Part shown: in pieces, positions 10,942 through 24,016 of the stretch
Numbering within the stretch: the first letter of the stretch is position 1
How the letters are laid out: each line of letters starts with the position of its first letter
Origin: Mytilus galloprovincialis
Taxonomy: Eukaryota; Mollusca; Bivalvia; Mytilida; Mytilidae
Assembly (NCBI RefSeq): GCF_965363235.1
Contig: NC_134850.1
Location: 45,752,602 to 45,816,601 of the forward strand
Direction of reading: 5' to 3'
Length of the DNA stretch: 64,000 nucleotides
Notes under the pieces: model-generated
Told to the model about the DNA's origin: nothing
The model's database searches: none
The model's input: only the letters and a program-made list of their open reading frames with translations
Translations under genes and position numbers: made by a program

Positions 10942-11580
10942 CAAAGGCCAGAGGCTCCTGAATTGGGACAGGCGCAAAAATAGTGGGGTTAAACATGTTT
11001 GTGAGATCACAACCCTCCCCCTTTACCTCTAGCCAATAAAGAAAAGTAAACGCATAACAATACGCACATTAAAATTCAGTTCAAGAGAAGTCCGAGTCTG
11101 ATGTCAGAAGATGTGACTAAAGAAAATAAACAAAATGACAATAATACATAAATAACAATAGACTGCTAGCAGTTAACTGACATGCCAGCTCCAGACTTCA
11201 ATTAAACTGATACTATACACATAAGTAGTATAATACTTGTCATCAAGAGATGTCGGAACGACCAATCAAACCTAAATTACAACCTTGCTGGTCCATAAAG
11301 CTCAAATGACGATATTTTAGTGAACGATTACAGAGATGACACAGATGTGTCAATATATATAGGAAGATGTGGTATGAGTGCCTATGAGACAACTCTTCAT
11401 CAACGTCAAAATCTATAAAAGTAAACCATTATAGGCCAAGGTCCGGCCTTCAATACGGAGCCTTAGCTCACACCGAACAGCACGCTATAAAGGGCCCAAA
11501 AAAATACTAATGTTAAACCATTTAAACGGGAAAAAACGGTCTAATCTATATAAAAACGAGAAGCACCTTAGAGCAAATGG
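10877..11580. repeat. Mussel dispersed-repeat sequence
   Basis: Contains 'aaactaaaattgaaaatag', 'gctcctgaattgggacaggc', 'aggaagatgtggtatgagtg' and 'aggccaaggtccggccttca', all shared with segments at 20,870, 28,020-28,640, 30,935-31,260 and 44,010-44,440. Non-coding. Confidence 0.7.
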
Positions 11581-12319
11581 ATAAATACATTCAGACAAAC
11601 AAAATCTAGGGACTTTTTTTTATATATTTTATGTGAAAATGACAATAAAAATGATGGTCGTAGTGTGAACGTAGTAAGGTCGTGAGAAGAGCGTGATGAG
11701 GACGGCAAGGGCGTGCTAGAATCGTACTATGGTCGTGAACAGCGTGGTAAAGTCGTAGTGGAAGCGTAGTTGGGTCGCGGTGAGAACGTGATGGTCGTAG
11801 TAAGGTCGTGATAACGTCGATGTGAGATCGTAGCGCAATCTTTCCGAATAGAATCACGCTTTCGCTACGCTCTCGCTACGATTGTACAGCGACCTGTACT
11901 ATCTTACTACGATCTTAGTGCGCTCTCACTACGCTGCTACTACGACCTAATTTCGCCACGACCGCACCACGATTGTTTTGAACATGTTCAAAGTTGGCCA
12001 CGCTCTTCACGATCTTGAATACCTCACCACGACCGTGGTACGACCTTACTGCGACCTACACGATCGTACCACGATCATCAAAATTTGCATTTTTGTCACA
12101 GATCGTAGTGCGATCGTGGCCTAGTGGGACTGGGTTATAATTCAGAAGCATGCTTTCATTATTTACCAACATTTTATATATCACATTATAAAAAAAGACT
12201 ATTATTTTGCAAACTACCATAGATTTCCGGTAATTGTTCTGCATAGACCACACCACATTGGAGTCCCTGTAATTTTTTTTCAAGTGGACCGCAGTTACCC
12301 ACCCTACCCCATCATTACA

Positions 12320-12720
12320 TAAAAGTTAATAAACAAATGTCTACGGAAATACTTCTGTCCGAACAATGTGTAAAGGGGAGCTTGGTAGCTGATGTCTGCT
12401 GGAGAAAAAAATCAAGGTTGCTGTTTAGCTTATTTTTTTTCAAAGATAGGTCCAAAGTTGGGGTCGAACACCGAACCCCATCCTTACCGAAAATGTAATA
12501 AAAATTGTCCTCACTAGGTGCAAAGGAAAGCTGGGTAGCTGGGGTCTACAGTAGAAAAATCCAGGGTGTTGTTCTGCTTAGTTTTTTTTTCTAAAGTAGG
12601 TCTAAAGTTGAGGTCGTATACCCTACAAAAACCCTTACCAGACAGTTAATAAAAAATTCTGCGGCAATACTTTTATCTGCTCTAGGTGAGAACGTAAGCT
12701 TTAGATCTAGGGCCTACTTG
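12320..12720. repeat. Tandem repeat, about 150-168-bp unit, 2-3 copies
   Basis: The block with 'aaaggggagcttggtagct' (12,368) recurs as 'aaaggaaagctgggtagct' (12,520) and more loosely at 12,688. Each is followed by a T-rich run, 'taggtc.aaagttg.ggtcg' and 'ccttacc'. Non-coding. Confidence 0.6.
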
Positions 12721-13308
12721 ATCAAAATTACAAGTTAATTTATTGCACGGATCAATCTTTTTTAAGTTAATAAATAATTTACTTGCCCACCATACTTTGA
12801 ATACAAAAAAATAAACCTTTTGTCCAGTCATATTTAAGCGAAATCCACTAGTTCAGAGGTAGAATGTTTTGTAAAAACAGGTTTGTGTGGCAAAAAAAAG
12901 TTAAAGCACGAGTGCAACTTTCTTTTCTTTTAATGCAGAATTATTATTACTTTTCATGAACTATTTGACAGGATGCCGATAATAAGGAAAGCTATTTCAC
13001 CCAATAGTGCAATTTTGCCATCATTAAAAAAAATCATAATTATTTACGATTCTATAAACACTCCAAGTGTTGACTATTTAAAATGTAAAGCGGGCAGTAC
13101 GCTGTGTAATATATCGAAAGCGATTGATTTTGGCTTTATATAACTAATATTAACATAAGATGTATGTTTCATTATAATTCGTTATTCTGATTTGCTAACT
13201 GCACATCTCATGTTACTTCTTCTTCTTCCGGTTCCGGTCATGGAACGTTGATAAAATTTTATAGCCAAGACCAAGAACACAAATCCTACAACATCATCGC
13301 TAAAGTGA

Positions 13309-15111
13309 TTGAAAATGTTTGATTTAAATGATGAAAGATATACACACTTCCTAAATAATGATCAAATTGACATTACATACTCGCCCGATTGTCTACCCAG
13401 TAGGTTATCTGAGCCAACAACAGAAAAATCAAAACAGGCAAAATTCGAGCAAATTGATCTCAATCTGTATAAAAAAGATGCCCGAATGGTTGGCTTTAGG
13501 ACTAACATCACCCGCCTTAGACCCTGGATAAGAGCTTTAAACCTATATTATTATGAATATATGGGGAAATTAGAAACCCGAGACATTTGCTGGGCAGATA
13601 GCCTCGAGGTAATCACGAACGATGACCCCCTTAAAACTATCGCTGTTGAGATCAAAACATCTGAGGACAAATTGAACCCCCTTCTTTATAAGATAACTTT
13701 ATTTGTGCGAACTGGGTTCATACAAGCACAAGGAAACCACTTTGAAAAGTTTGCAAAAGAAGACTTTCCTCAACTTATCCACATAATGGGGATTCTTACT
13801 GATGAAACGTCACAAAAACAAATAATAACCGACACAACACAGTCAACAGATGGTAATAATAATGGCACGCACACGAAACTCAAAACACCAATTTCAGCTA
13901 AGAACCAACATACTGAAACTGAACAAGTAGACACTAAAATCACTGTCACTGATGAAATTCAACGCCTTGAAACCAGTGTAACACACAAGATATCACAAAT
14001 GCTGGATAATCAAAACTCAAATTTTCAAGCATTGAAAACAGAGATAGAACAGTTGAAGTTGATAATAAAGTGTACTAAAACAGCAGATGAACTTGACACA
14101 TTGTTACAAGCATAAAAAAATGAAGTAATAACACTAAACGAAAGATTGAACAATAAAAAGGAAGAGATAAATTATCTCCATATTACTAACCAACAACTTA
14201 AGGACACTCTTAAGGAGTCAACAGAGGACCTTAATACTGCATTACAGTCATCAACAAATGAAACCCATGTTTTGATGGACAAACTGGACAAAAAGGATGA
14301 GGAGATCGAAAAATTCAGTACCAGCAACAGAAGTTTAAGCGACAAGCTGGATAATCTTTTTGAACATAATCTTAACCTCAAATCACAACTGCTTGCATTA
14401 CTTGATCCACAACAGACAACTCAAGTAAAAACACAGGATATGTTTAACTTACAGAAGGCAGATACCTCACACCTTGAACAAGAATATGTCCCAAAAGTTC
14501 TTCTGATTGGTACCTCAAACACTAAAGGAATAAAAGAAGATAAAGTAACTAATGCAGTCAAAATACACAAATCAATTCAATACACCATAGACGAGGCAAC
14601 TACTTATATCACACAATACGAAGAACAACCAAATCTAGTGATCTTGCATATTCTTACAAATGACCTAAAAAAACATGAACCTACAACATGTGTTGACAAA
14701 TTAATGCAACTAGTGCACCTTATCGGACAAAAATGGACTGAAAGTAAATGTCTGATATCACTAGCTACACCTAGAGCTGACGATATAAACCACCATACTA
14801 ATGGTGTGATCATCAATGCCTTGATCAAACAAAAAATATCAAATTGTCAACATGTTACTGTTGTAGAACACACAAACATGCTATCAGGAGGAAATACCAT
14901 GACGACACTATTGTCCGAGGACAAATATCACCTTAACGACAAAGGAACTTCAATACTGGCAAACAACCTGAAACATGCAATACATTCAACCCTGAATTTA
15001 ACAATACCGCGTAACAGAAGCAGATCCAGAAGTCGCTATACAAACAGTAGACAAGTAGGACGTGGACGTGGTCGGTGCCGTGGCTTGATGAGAACAGTAC
15101 CCCATAAATAA
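13309..15111 (+). pseudogene. CR1/L2-like LINE ORF1 with coiled coil and SGNH-esterase-like domain, one internal stop
   Basis: One frame of 601 codons is interrupted only by TAA at 14,113. The N-terminal 180 residues (LRPWIRALNLYYYEYMGKL...) are unassigned. A Lys/Glu-rich coiled coil follows (residues about 230-365). Next comes a domain with VLLIGTSNTKGI, ILHILTNDL and DKYHLNDKGTSILANNL, which I read as the GDS, GxND-like and DxxH blocks of an SGNH hydrolase, as found in ORF1 of CR1-like LINEs. The tail is RS- and RG-rich (SRSRSRY...GRGRGRCRG), likely nucleic-acid binding. A 480-bp AT-rich spacer separates it from ORF2. Without the stop it would be essentially complete. Confidence 0.75.
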
Positions 15112-15590
15112 CCTTAATTTTTTACGATTTATAAAGAAAATTATTGTATACAAAAAATATTGGACAAAAATTGTTAGTTTGTTAATTGCTCTAATTTTTC
15201 TTTTTTAAGATTTTCCCAGTTTACAAGTACTTAAATACATATTATTTTTTTCTAAAACGAAGAAATTCTATCAATTTATCTGATTTGAAAAGTTATTTCA
15301 AGTGAAAAAAAGAAGAGGAAGATTTTTTTTAGTTTAAAAAAAATAAGAAAGTAAAAAGAAAGAACTTTTGACTTTAGACTCATTAATATACTGGAGTTAC
15401 TCCTCTTTAACTGAACATTGACTCTTCTTGGTTTATCAATACCAATACTTTTGTACTCTAAAAACTACTGGTGATTATTTTAAGTAATATTAGTATATAA
15501 GTTTTATAGTAGCAGACAACTACTTAAAAGTTTTTTTTCTGTATCTTATTTTGTCTTATTTGTTATACATTTTTTTTTACAGACTAAGAC

Positions 15591-17862
15591 ATGACTATGT
15601 TATTTTCAACATTGAAAATGTGTACTTGGAGTGTTGGGGGGCTCTTTTCTGGTGACATTGATAAAACCCAGGATAAAACCTTTATAGACTCAATTTCAAA
15701 ATATGACCTAGCATTCCTTGTAGAAACCCATGTTGGTTATAATAGCAATATAAAAAATGTGGGCCCTTTTAACTACTATCCTGTATGTAGACCTATCAAT
15801 TAGGCTAACAATAGATATTATGGTGGAATAGCCATTTTGAGAAAACCTCACATAAAAGATCATGTGAAAATTTTGAAAAATTCTAACACTGATTATCAAT
15901 GGGTTAAATTAGAAAAAAAATTCTTTGGCTTTCACAGAGACCTATATATTTGTGTTATTTATTACCCACCTGTGACATCCACTTACACAAAGAAAGGAGA
16001 CATAGAACTTTTTGAATGTCTAGAAAATGATATCACATTATTTTGTAAAGATGCCGATATACTTCTTTGTGGTGATTTTAATGCCAGAGCTGGATCATAC
16101 CCTGATTTAATTATACAAGATGAAATAGATTTTCTTCCTTTATACAATTCATATCCTTTGGATAAAAATATTATGTTGCGTAAAAACAGAGACAAAAAGC
16201 TTGATTGTAGAGGGAAAGATTTATGTGAATTTTGTATTTCTCATCAGCTCAGAATTTTAAATGGGCGTACACTTGGTGATTTAAATGGTAATTATACCTG
16301 TTATACTCCCAATGGAGCAAGTGTTGTAGACTATTCTATTGTGTCGGAGAGTGCCCTTGATTATATTTTGTATTTTAGAGTTGCTGAATTTGTACCTACA
16401 TTATCTGATTGTCATTGTAAAATTGAATGGGAAATGTCAGCCCAATTTAGTGCTAATTTAAGAGATGATTGTGTTGATCATGATTTGCATACTATGCCTT
16501 CTCGATACATGTGGTCAGAGAACTCAGCTACAGTGTTTCAGGAGGCTCTAACTTCTCCATCTGTAATTGCAAAAATATCAGATTTCATGCTTAAGGGGCA
16601 TTTTACTTCCAAAATAGACATAAATGAAGCCTCAGTTAAACTAACTAACATTTTCATTGAGGCTGCTGAACAATCTTTGAAAAAAAACCTAAATATAAGA
16701 AAAAGAAAAAGAAACACAAAAATTTTTTTGACTCTGATTTGCACTCAATGAGAAAGAATCTTATAAATTATGGAAAAATTTACTCTTCCAACCCGAAAGA
16801 TCCAATGGTTAAAAATCATTATTACAAAATTATATAGGGAATATAACAAATGCAGAAAAACCAAAAAGAAAGTTTTTAAGGCAGATATTTTAGAACAACT
16901 AGAAACTCTTCATGAGGACAATCCCAAACTATACTGGGGGTTGATTAATAAGTTACAGGACAAAAATCATGATTCCTCAGTTAACAATATATCACCATCT
17001 GACTGGCTTCATCACTTTCAAGATTTAAATAAGGTTAATGATAATTTTTTAGATAGGGTTAAACATCTTGAGGAGAGTTTAGAATCTGCAGAGATATCCC
17101 CGAAATGTTTTAATGAATTAGATTTTATAATAACTGATAATGAAATTATCACTGCCATCTCAAAATTAAAGTGGAATAAATCCCCTGGGTTGGACAATAT
17201 TACAAATAATATGATTAAATGCAGCCAAAGTATTTTAGTTGGTTGCTTCAAAAAAATATTCAACTCTTGTTTGAGTAATGGCATTTATCCTGAAAAATGG
17301 GCAGAAGGATATATTGCACCCTTACATAAGGCTAATGATATTCTTGATCCTAATAAGTGGTTTGACCATAACTAGTTCAATAGGAAAATTGTTTAATTCT
17401 ATTTTAAATTCCCGACTTGACAAATTTCTAGTCGAACACAAAATAATTGATGGCTGCCAAATTGGCTTCACAAAGAAAGCTAGGACCTCTGACCACATGT
17501 TTGTAATCAAGACAATTATTGATAAATATTGTAATAACCCTGGTGGTAGACTATATGCCTGCTTTGTTGACTTTAAAAAGGCCTTTGATACTGTTATTCA
17601 CACTGGAATCAAATTGAAACTACTAGATATTGGGGTGGGATCTTCTTTTTACAACATCATTAAAAGTATATATGAAGTAAGTAAATAATGTGTAAAAGTA
17701 AATGAAAACTTAACAAATTCCTTTTCAACGCACCTGGGGGTGAAACAAGGAGACAATCTTAGTCCAAACCTCTTCAAGATCTTTATTAATAATTTGACAA
17801 ACTATTTAAAACACTCTGAAGACCCAGTTTCAATAAATGATCAAGATTTACACTGCCTTATG
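15591..17862 (+). pseudogene. CR1/L2-like LINE ORF2, first part (endonuclease and RT up to motif C)
   Basis: The APE-type endonuclease reads through MCTWSVGG, LAFLVETHVG, YGGIAILRK, DILLCGDFNARAG, NGASVVDYSIVS and PTLSDCHCKIEW. The RT follows with WNKSPGLDNITNNMIK, GIYPEKWAEGYIAPLHK, QIGFTKKARTSDHMF, CFVDFKKAFDTV (motif A) and HLGVKQGDNLSPNLF (motif B). Stops or shifts occur at about 15,801 (TAG), 16,740-16,770, 17,330-17,375 and 17,686. The frame is then cut at LMY of motif C by the long-TIR element and resumes at 24,983. Confidence 0.82.
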
Positions 17863-17900
17863 TACGGAAGCCGATAAGGGCCATTCAAAAAAAATATTTT

Positions 17901-18096
17901 ATGTCGTAATTACGACATAGCATGTCGTAATTTCGACATAACATGTCGTTATTACGACATCACTATGTCGTAATTTCGACATAACATGTCGTTATAACGA
18001 CATCGCTATGTCGTAATTTCGACATATCATGTCGTAATAACGACATCACTATGTCGTTAAAACGACATAGCTATGTCGTAATATCGACATCGCTAT
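17901..18096. repeat. Palindromic minisatellite in the left TIR
   Basis: About ten tandem variants of ATGTCGTAATTACGACAT, each unit nearly its own reverse complement, with the centre varying among AATTACG, AATTTCG and TATAACG. It mirrors the array at 24,775-24,945. High CpG content in an AT-rich setting. Confidence 0.85.
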
Positions 18097-18744
18097 AAAT
18101 AAAAGAATATGTATTATGATTGCCAAGAGACTAAATGACACAGAAATTAACAACTGTAGGTCATCATAAATCCCCCAATAATTAGAAAAGCCCCCGATTA
18201 GTCAGCTATAAAAGAGGGAGGAAAGATACCAAAGGGAGAGTCCCCGAAATGCTGTGTGGCAGACAGTGTTATTAATTAATTAATTATTAGCTCCCTTGGT
18301 AAAACTCAAAATTTCATATTTAATGTATTTCATTGTTAAATAATTTACATGAAGCTTAATAAGTATATATTTGTTAATTGCATAGCTTTTGCTATTTGAA
18401 TTCATTGGTTAAAGATTTTTTATTTCTATTGTAAAGTTTAATATTTGCATCGTCACAAAATCTTTGGTTACCTTCTTTGGATACCTTCAGTGAGAAACTT
18501 ATTTATTTTTAAAATACCGACTAAGTTTTATAAGTTATCTGCCGTGGAAGGGCTGTACAGCCAGACAAGTCTGAAATAAACAAAAAAGACGTGGAAATAT
18601 ATGAGGACTGCCAAGCATTCCATCTCCCTTTATATAAGCGCATACTACATGGCTTCTTGTCATAAGGGTGAATTGAAGTATTGATAGAGCTCTCTATTTC
18701 TACTTTCAAACGTTGGGCACGACATTCCTACAACACGACGTTAC

Positions 18745-20236
18745 ACTTTAACATGCGGCGTCGAAGAGGGTTTTTCACTTCGTTTAATTTTTGCAAGTTT
18801 TATTCGGTTTTTTATATTGTTGGTTGATTCTGGTTCTGTTCGTTTTGTGATGTCATTTTATCAAAAATTACCTCGAGTTGTGGAAATCGATTTAATAATG
18901 TTTACCCTTTAAGTTATTTCAACTAAAAATGCAGTACTGTCGCAAGTAATGTAGGAAGGAAAGATGGGACTGAAGTATATGTATACGGGTTTCCATATTT
19001 TTGTTTTATCATAGGATGTTTAACTTTCAAGGTGCATATCATCTGTCATTGTAAAATTTCTATATCTTAATTCAACCAATACAAATATATCTGACACTCT
19101 GCAAGTAAATCGAACATTTTTACCCTTGGTTAAATTTGAATAGAATTGTATTTTCCCTGGCACATAAGTTGTCGAAATACACCCCTTCAATTACTTGAAC
19201 CTTGGCTTGAGAATTATTTCCCAAGTCATCTATAGCATTTAACTTCTGATATACATTCTAAAATATAGTAATCTACTCCTGGATCGTCCGCGAAAACGGC
19301 AAATATAATCCCGGGTTTTTATTAATTCGATGAAACGGTTTTCGTTGCTGTTTGGGATTCGTCTTTCAATTACCTCCATTTCATGCACAAGTTTATATTG
19401 ACGAAAAGTTCCGGCTTCGCTAGTACAGAAATTATTTTCATCACGACCGTTATAACATGAATAGCAGGACAAATCGCGAAGTAAAACATTCCGTGAACTG
19501 GTATTAAGTCTTTTAATATTGGTGATTGCACCTTACTGAAGTGACGACTTTAAATGATCTATTTCGGAGTACTTCCGTAACATAAATTTCAATTCGCATT
19601 TTACATTTAGAGGACTGTCTTGGTGTCTCCAATTTGTCTTTGCAAAAGTTGGACGAAGTTCACGTAATGGGATGTTTTCCCCATTTCCCAATTCTTTTAA
19701 ATAAATCGTTAAAAGCTATAAACGATTAATAAAAATTGCAAAATTTAACCTGTGTCGAACCTATGTCCCCGGGCGGAGTCTATAGCAACATGCACTATTC
19801 TTTTTTTTCGGCAGCAATCATCAACCTCTTTTTCCAAATTTCATAACACGATTTGTTTTAATTATCATGAACATTTAATTGAAACTTTAGCACATGTAAC
19901 GTCGGAAATTAGCGTCTTTAGGATTTTAGACGTTTTCAGACGTTTGGACAAATTGGCTACCGTTTTGTAATGTGTGGAAGCATTTTATTCCTTTAAGACC
20001 CAAATATGTAGGTAATAAGAAAAGAATCTTGGCATTTTTAACTCTTCGTGTATCTAACTTTTGTTTTTATCAATTATAAAAAATACGCGTTAACTGCTTT
20101 GAAAAATGAAATATCAACTTGGACAAAATGGCTACCGTTTGAAAAACGACTGTGTAGAGAAGATTTTATTGAATCAGCAATATTTGAACTCACATGAGGC
20201 AAATATTTGTAATTTTGTACTAGACCACGATTTTGT
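18745..20236. other. Interior of the long-TIR element, unassigned
   Basis: No recognisable transposase. A 77-codon - strand frame at 19,239-19,472 (MSCYSCYNGRDENNFCTS... with a basic RGRSRSRLLYF tail) is the only notable open frame, and I do not recognise it. It may be a relic of the element's own protein or chance. Confidence 0.3.
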
Positions 20237-21649
20237 ACTAGACCACGATCGCACCACGCTCACCGCGATCTAAAATAAATTAAGATCTTGGTGAGGTCGC
20301 GGTATGAGCGGCATGAAAATGTAAATTTTCGTTGCTTTCACGATGCTACTACGTCCTCTCTACGCTTCTTCAAAGATCCCGCTACGATTATACCACGTTC
20401 TCACAGCGCTTATTCTGCGACCTTACTACGCTTATAAAGATCTTTCTACGCTCTTCACGTTCTCCCTACGACCATACCACGAGTTATCCGATTGCAACAC
20501 GATCTTACTGCGATTATAACACGTTCTTACCACGATTATACTACGTTCATAGCGCGATCTTACTACGTTCTCAGCAATAACGTTAACATCGTGTTCTATA
20601 TCAATACAGTTCAATTCCTTCTATTTCTGATTAAATCGTAAATTTCTCGGAAAAAATACAGTCATGCCACCAAAATCTACCAGAACACGTGGGCATGGTG
20701 GTAGGAGTTGATGTAGAGGCAGAGGGAGCAAAGTAACGAATCCTGATCAAGCAGAGATGTCGGACCGACCAATCCAACCTAAATTACAACCTATTGCTGG
20801 TCCATAAAGCTCAATGACGATATTTTAGTGAACGATAGCAGAGACGACATAGATGTATTAATATATATAGGAAGATGTGGTATTAGTGCCAATGAGACAA
20901 CTCTCCATTCAAGTAACAATTTATAAAAGTAAACCATTATAGGCCAAGGTACGGCCTTCAACACGGAGCCTTGGCTGACACCAATCAGCACGCTATAAAG
21001 GACCCACAATATTACTAGTGTTAAACCATTTAAACGGGAAAACAAACGGTCTAATCTATATAAAAACGAGAAGCATGGTTGAGCCGTTAGAGCAAATGGA
21101 TAATTACATTCAAACAAACAAAATCTAGGGAGCTTTTTGTATATTTTATGTGAAAATGGCAATGAGAATGATGGTCGTAGTGTAAACGTAGTCAGGTCGT
21201 AAGAAGAGCGTGATGAGGACGGCAAGGGCGTGCTAGAATCGTACTATGGTCGTCGTGAACAGCGTGGTATAGTCGTAGTGGAAGCGTAGTTGGGTCGCAG
21301 TGAGAACGTGATGGTCGTAGTGAGGTCGTAATAACGTCGCTGTGCGATCGTAGCGCAGTCTCTCCGAATAGAATCACGCTTTCGCTACGCTCTCGCTACG
21401 AGTGTACAGCGACCTTTGCGATCTTACTACGATCTTAGTGCGCTCTCACTACGCTTCTACTACGATCTGATTTCGCCACGACCGCACCACGATTGTTTTG
21501 AACATGTTCAAAGTTGGCCACGCTCTTCACGATCTTGAAGACCTCACCACGACCGTGATACGACCTTACTGCGATCTACACGATCGCACTACGATCATCA
21601 ATATTTGCATTTTTTTCACAGATCGTAGTGCGATCGTGGCCTAGTGGGA
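20237..21649. mobile_element. Foldback-type element of CTACGATC-like repeats, copy B (nested)
   Basis: Same architecture as copy A. The left terminus ACTAGACCACGATCGCACCA and the reverse complement of the right terminus (CACTAGGCCACGATCGCACT) match. The arms are degenerate CTACGATC/GATCGTAG words. The spacer has the 'agatgtcgg' segment and a mussel dispersed repeat from about 20,870. It lies inside the 7.1-kb element and lacks the 360-bp segment present in copy A. Confidence 0.72.
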
Positions 21650-22679
21650 CTGGGGTATTAGATATTATTATCGTCTTACTCTTTTTATTCATTTCCTGCT
21701 ATATCTACGTATAAAATTCACTTTCAGTCGTTGAGTTAATGAAAATCGTCGTTGGACATTTTTCTTATTCCAGCTTAATATGCAGCCACCGAGTCAAATG
21801 AAATTTGGCAAAATATTATAATAGATATTACTTAGTATATGATCAAGAGCTGTAAAAAACATAATTTAAAACATATACTGAATTTGTTACAATATTGTTT
21901 CGTGTTTTCTAGCATTTTTATTTTTATTTTGTTTTGCGGATGAAATTTCGAAGATTCTGTTTAAAATCCTAGGCGTTGTAGGAACATCGTGCCCAACGTT
22001 TGAAAGTAGAAATAGAGCAATCAATACTTCAATTCAACCTTATTAGAGGGGGGGGGGCAAGGGGTTTAACTGTTATGCTGTTATGGGGCAATTTAATTCT
22101 TTGTTATCTGTTATTTTGAAAATATATTTGCTGTTAGCTGTTATTGTCTTATTCTTTGTTAGCTGTTATTGGGCTTTTAGTTTTTTTTGTTATCTGTTAT
22201 TGTGATAATGTATTTGCTGTTAACTGTTATTGAAAATTGGAATGTTAGCATTTTTTTGACAGTCAATATTCGGTATAAATTGAAGATCATTGGACATTGG
22301 GGTCTACCACTATTAATATGTTTGTCCCGTATTCAGATAAGGATTCCATTAACATATACCCATCACAGAAGTGAGGTCCAGGACAATCCAAGTATATCTT
22401 ATGATAACCCTTTGTAATAAATTCCATTTTTTTATGAATGTGTATTTAGAATTATCTTAATTTTTTGTATGAGAATAATGTTCCTTGTTTCCCCTACGAA
22501 CATATAAAATTAAAACAATTCTTAATATGACAAAAAGGAAAACATATGGCCAGGAATATCTGACAAGGATGTCAATTAAGGACTAGGTCCTAACAACCAC
22601 TTAACCTTTTATATAATATGGTACATAGACTCAGCTCTTTGATTCTTTTCAAAGCAGAAACAAATGCATTGTACAATGA

Positions 22680-23015
22680 AAGTTCCAACCATGTGCTTGG
22701 GTCCGAAGATTTATTTCGTTTCAAGCCATTGTTTCCCTACTAAACTATATATTCTATTTACTAGTACACTTGGTACAATCAAAAACCTGATAAAAAATTG
22801 TTCAAATAAGGCCTTTGAAAATAGTGGAATAAATTGCTTTTGGAGTGTCAAAATTCGTTCGAAGTACTTGATAAATTGCATGCTTATAATTGGTGCTTTT
22901 GATTTTTCTACGCTATATACCACTTTGCCTCATAGTTTTATTAAGAAAAATTCACACACCTCATTAGATGGTCATTTAAAAAAAATCAGTATATTCAAAC
23001 TCTTTTAGGTCATTT
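22680..23015 (+). pseudogene. Penelope-like RT fragment (Naiad-like family)
   Basis: The translation includes CSNKAFENSGINCFWSVK and, after a gap, FDFSTLYTTLPHSFIKK. These match CSNKSFEKSGINFFWSVK and FDFSTLHTTLPHILIKK of the - strand element at 45.1-45.8 kb. It covers only the N-terminal part of the RT, with further decay after it. Confidence 0.75.
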
Positions 23016-23737
23016 TTTTTTATTAGCAACAAAGGGACTCCGGCTTCATTCAATATATATAAACAATACACCAACGTTTCATGAGAACTGTTGAAAGCAT
23101 TTTTTGAGTTACTTTTGAAAACTAGAAAATACCACCTTTTTCTAATGAATAAAATCCCTTAACTCAATAACATCAAATCTAAAATTAATAAAAATCGAAA
23201 GGGAGTTTACAACAATAAATATAAACTTTTCAGCAAAGTTTCATGAAAACATGTTTGTGTTAATGTCTGAAAACTGGAAAATCCCCCCTTTTCATTAATA
23301 AAACCCGTTAACTCGGAAACGTAAAATTTAAAATTTATAAAAATTGAAAGTGACCTCATGTTAATAGATATAAACAATTCACCAAAATTCTTTGCTTTGT
23401 GAAAGCATTTTTGAGATATTATCAATAAACTGAAAAAAAAACTCACCAATTTTATTGAATAAAAACCCACAACCCAGAAACTTAAAATCTAAAATTTATT
23501 AAAAAAAAAAAAAAAAAAGGGAGCTCACGTCAATAGATATAAACAATTTCCCAAAGTGTAATGCAAATTGGTTAAAGAGTTTTTGAGTTAATGTCCGACA
23601 TGTTGACAACAGACGGACAGCAGTATACCATAGTACGTTCCGTTTAATAACGAGCGTATAAAAAATATTATAATATATTGAGTAGTAATTTAAACACATT
23701 CTAGATACATAAATTAATACTAACAAGATTGTGTCCA

Positions 23738-24016
23738 TAGTACACGGATGCCCCACTCGCACTATCATTTTCTATGTTCAGTGAATCGTGAAATTGGGGT
23801 CAAAACACTAATTTGGCTTTAAAATTAGAAAGATCATATCATAAGCAACAAGTGTACTAAGTTTCAAGTTGATTGGACTTCAGCTTCATCAAAAACTACC
23901 TTGACCAAAAACTTTAACCTGAAGCGGGACGAACGAACGAACGAACGGACGGACGAACGAACGGAGCCACAGACAAGAAAACATAATGCCCCTCTACTAT
24001 CGTAGGTGGGGCATAA
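23738..24016. repeat. Dispersed repeat with GCCCCAC/GTGGGGC ends
   Basis: Begins with ATGCCCCACTCGCACTATCA and ends in CTATCGTAGGTGGGGCAT, giving short inverted termini. Near the 3' end is a GAAC/GGAC microsatellite (23,932-23,962). A truncated copy lies at 29,818-29,945. Confidence 0.6.

Larger units (their letters stand above)
10401..12133. mobile_element. Foldback-type element of CTACGATC-like repeats, copy A
   Basis: The left arm (about 10,401-10,725) and right arm (about 11,655-12,133) consist of degenerate 8-11-bp words such as CTACGATC, ACCACGATTATA and their complement GATCGTAG, giving a strongly CpG-rich composition unlike the flanks. The right end reads GATCGTAGTGCGATCGTGGC then CTAGTGGG. 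The interior holds the start ATGCCACCAAAATC (10,807) and mussel dispersed repeats. A second copy lies at 20,237-21,649. Copy A has about 360 bp (10,877-11,238) that copy B lacks. Arms of short repeats around a spacer are typical of foldback elements. Confidence 0.7.

Noticed and set aside
20332..21377. Open frames over the foldback arms (for example 20,332-20,580 and 21,192-21,377)
   Set aside because: Repeated Arg/Ser/Tyr-rich peptides are translations of CTACGATC-type words, not proteins.
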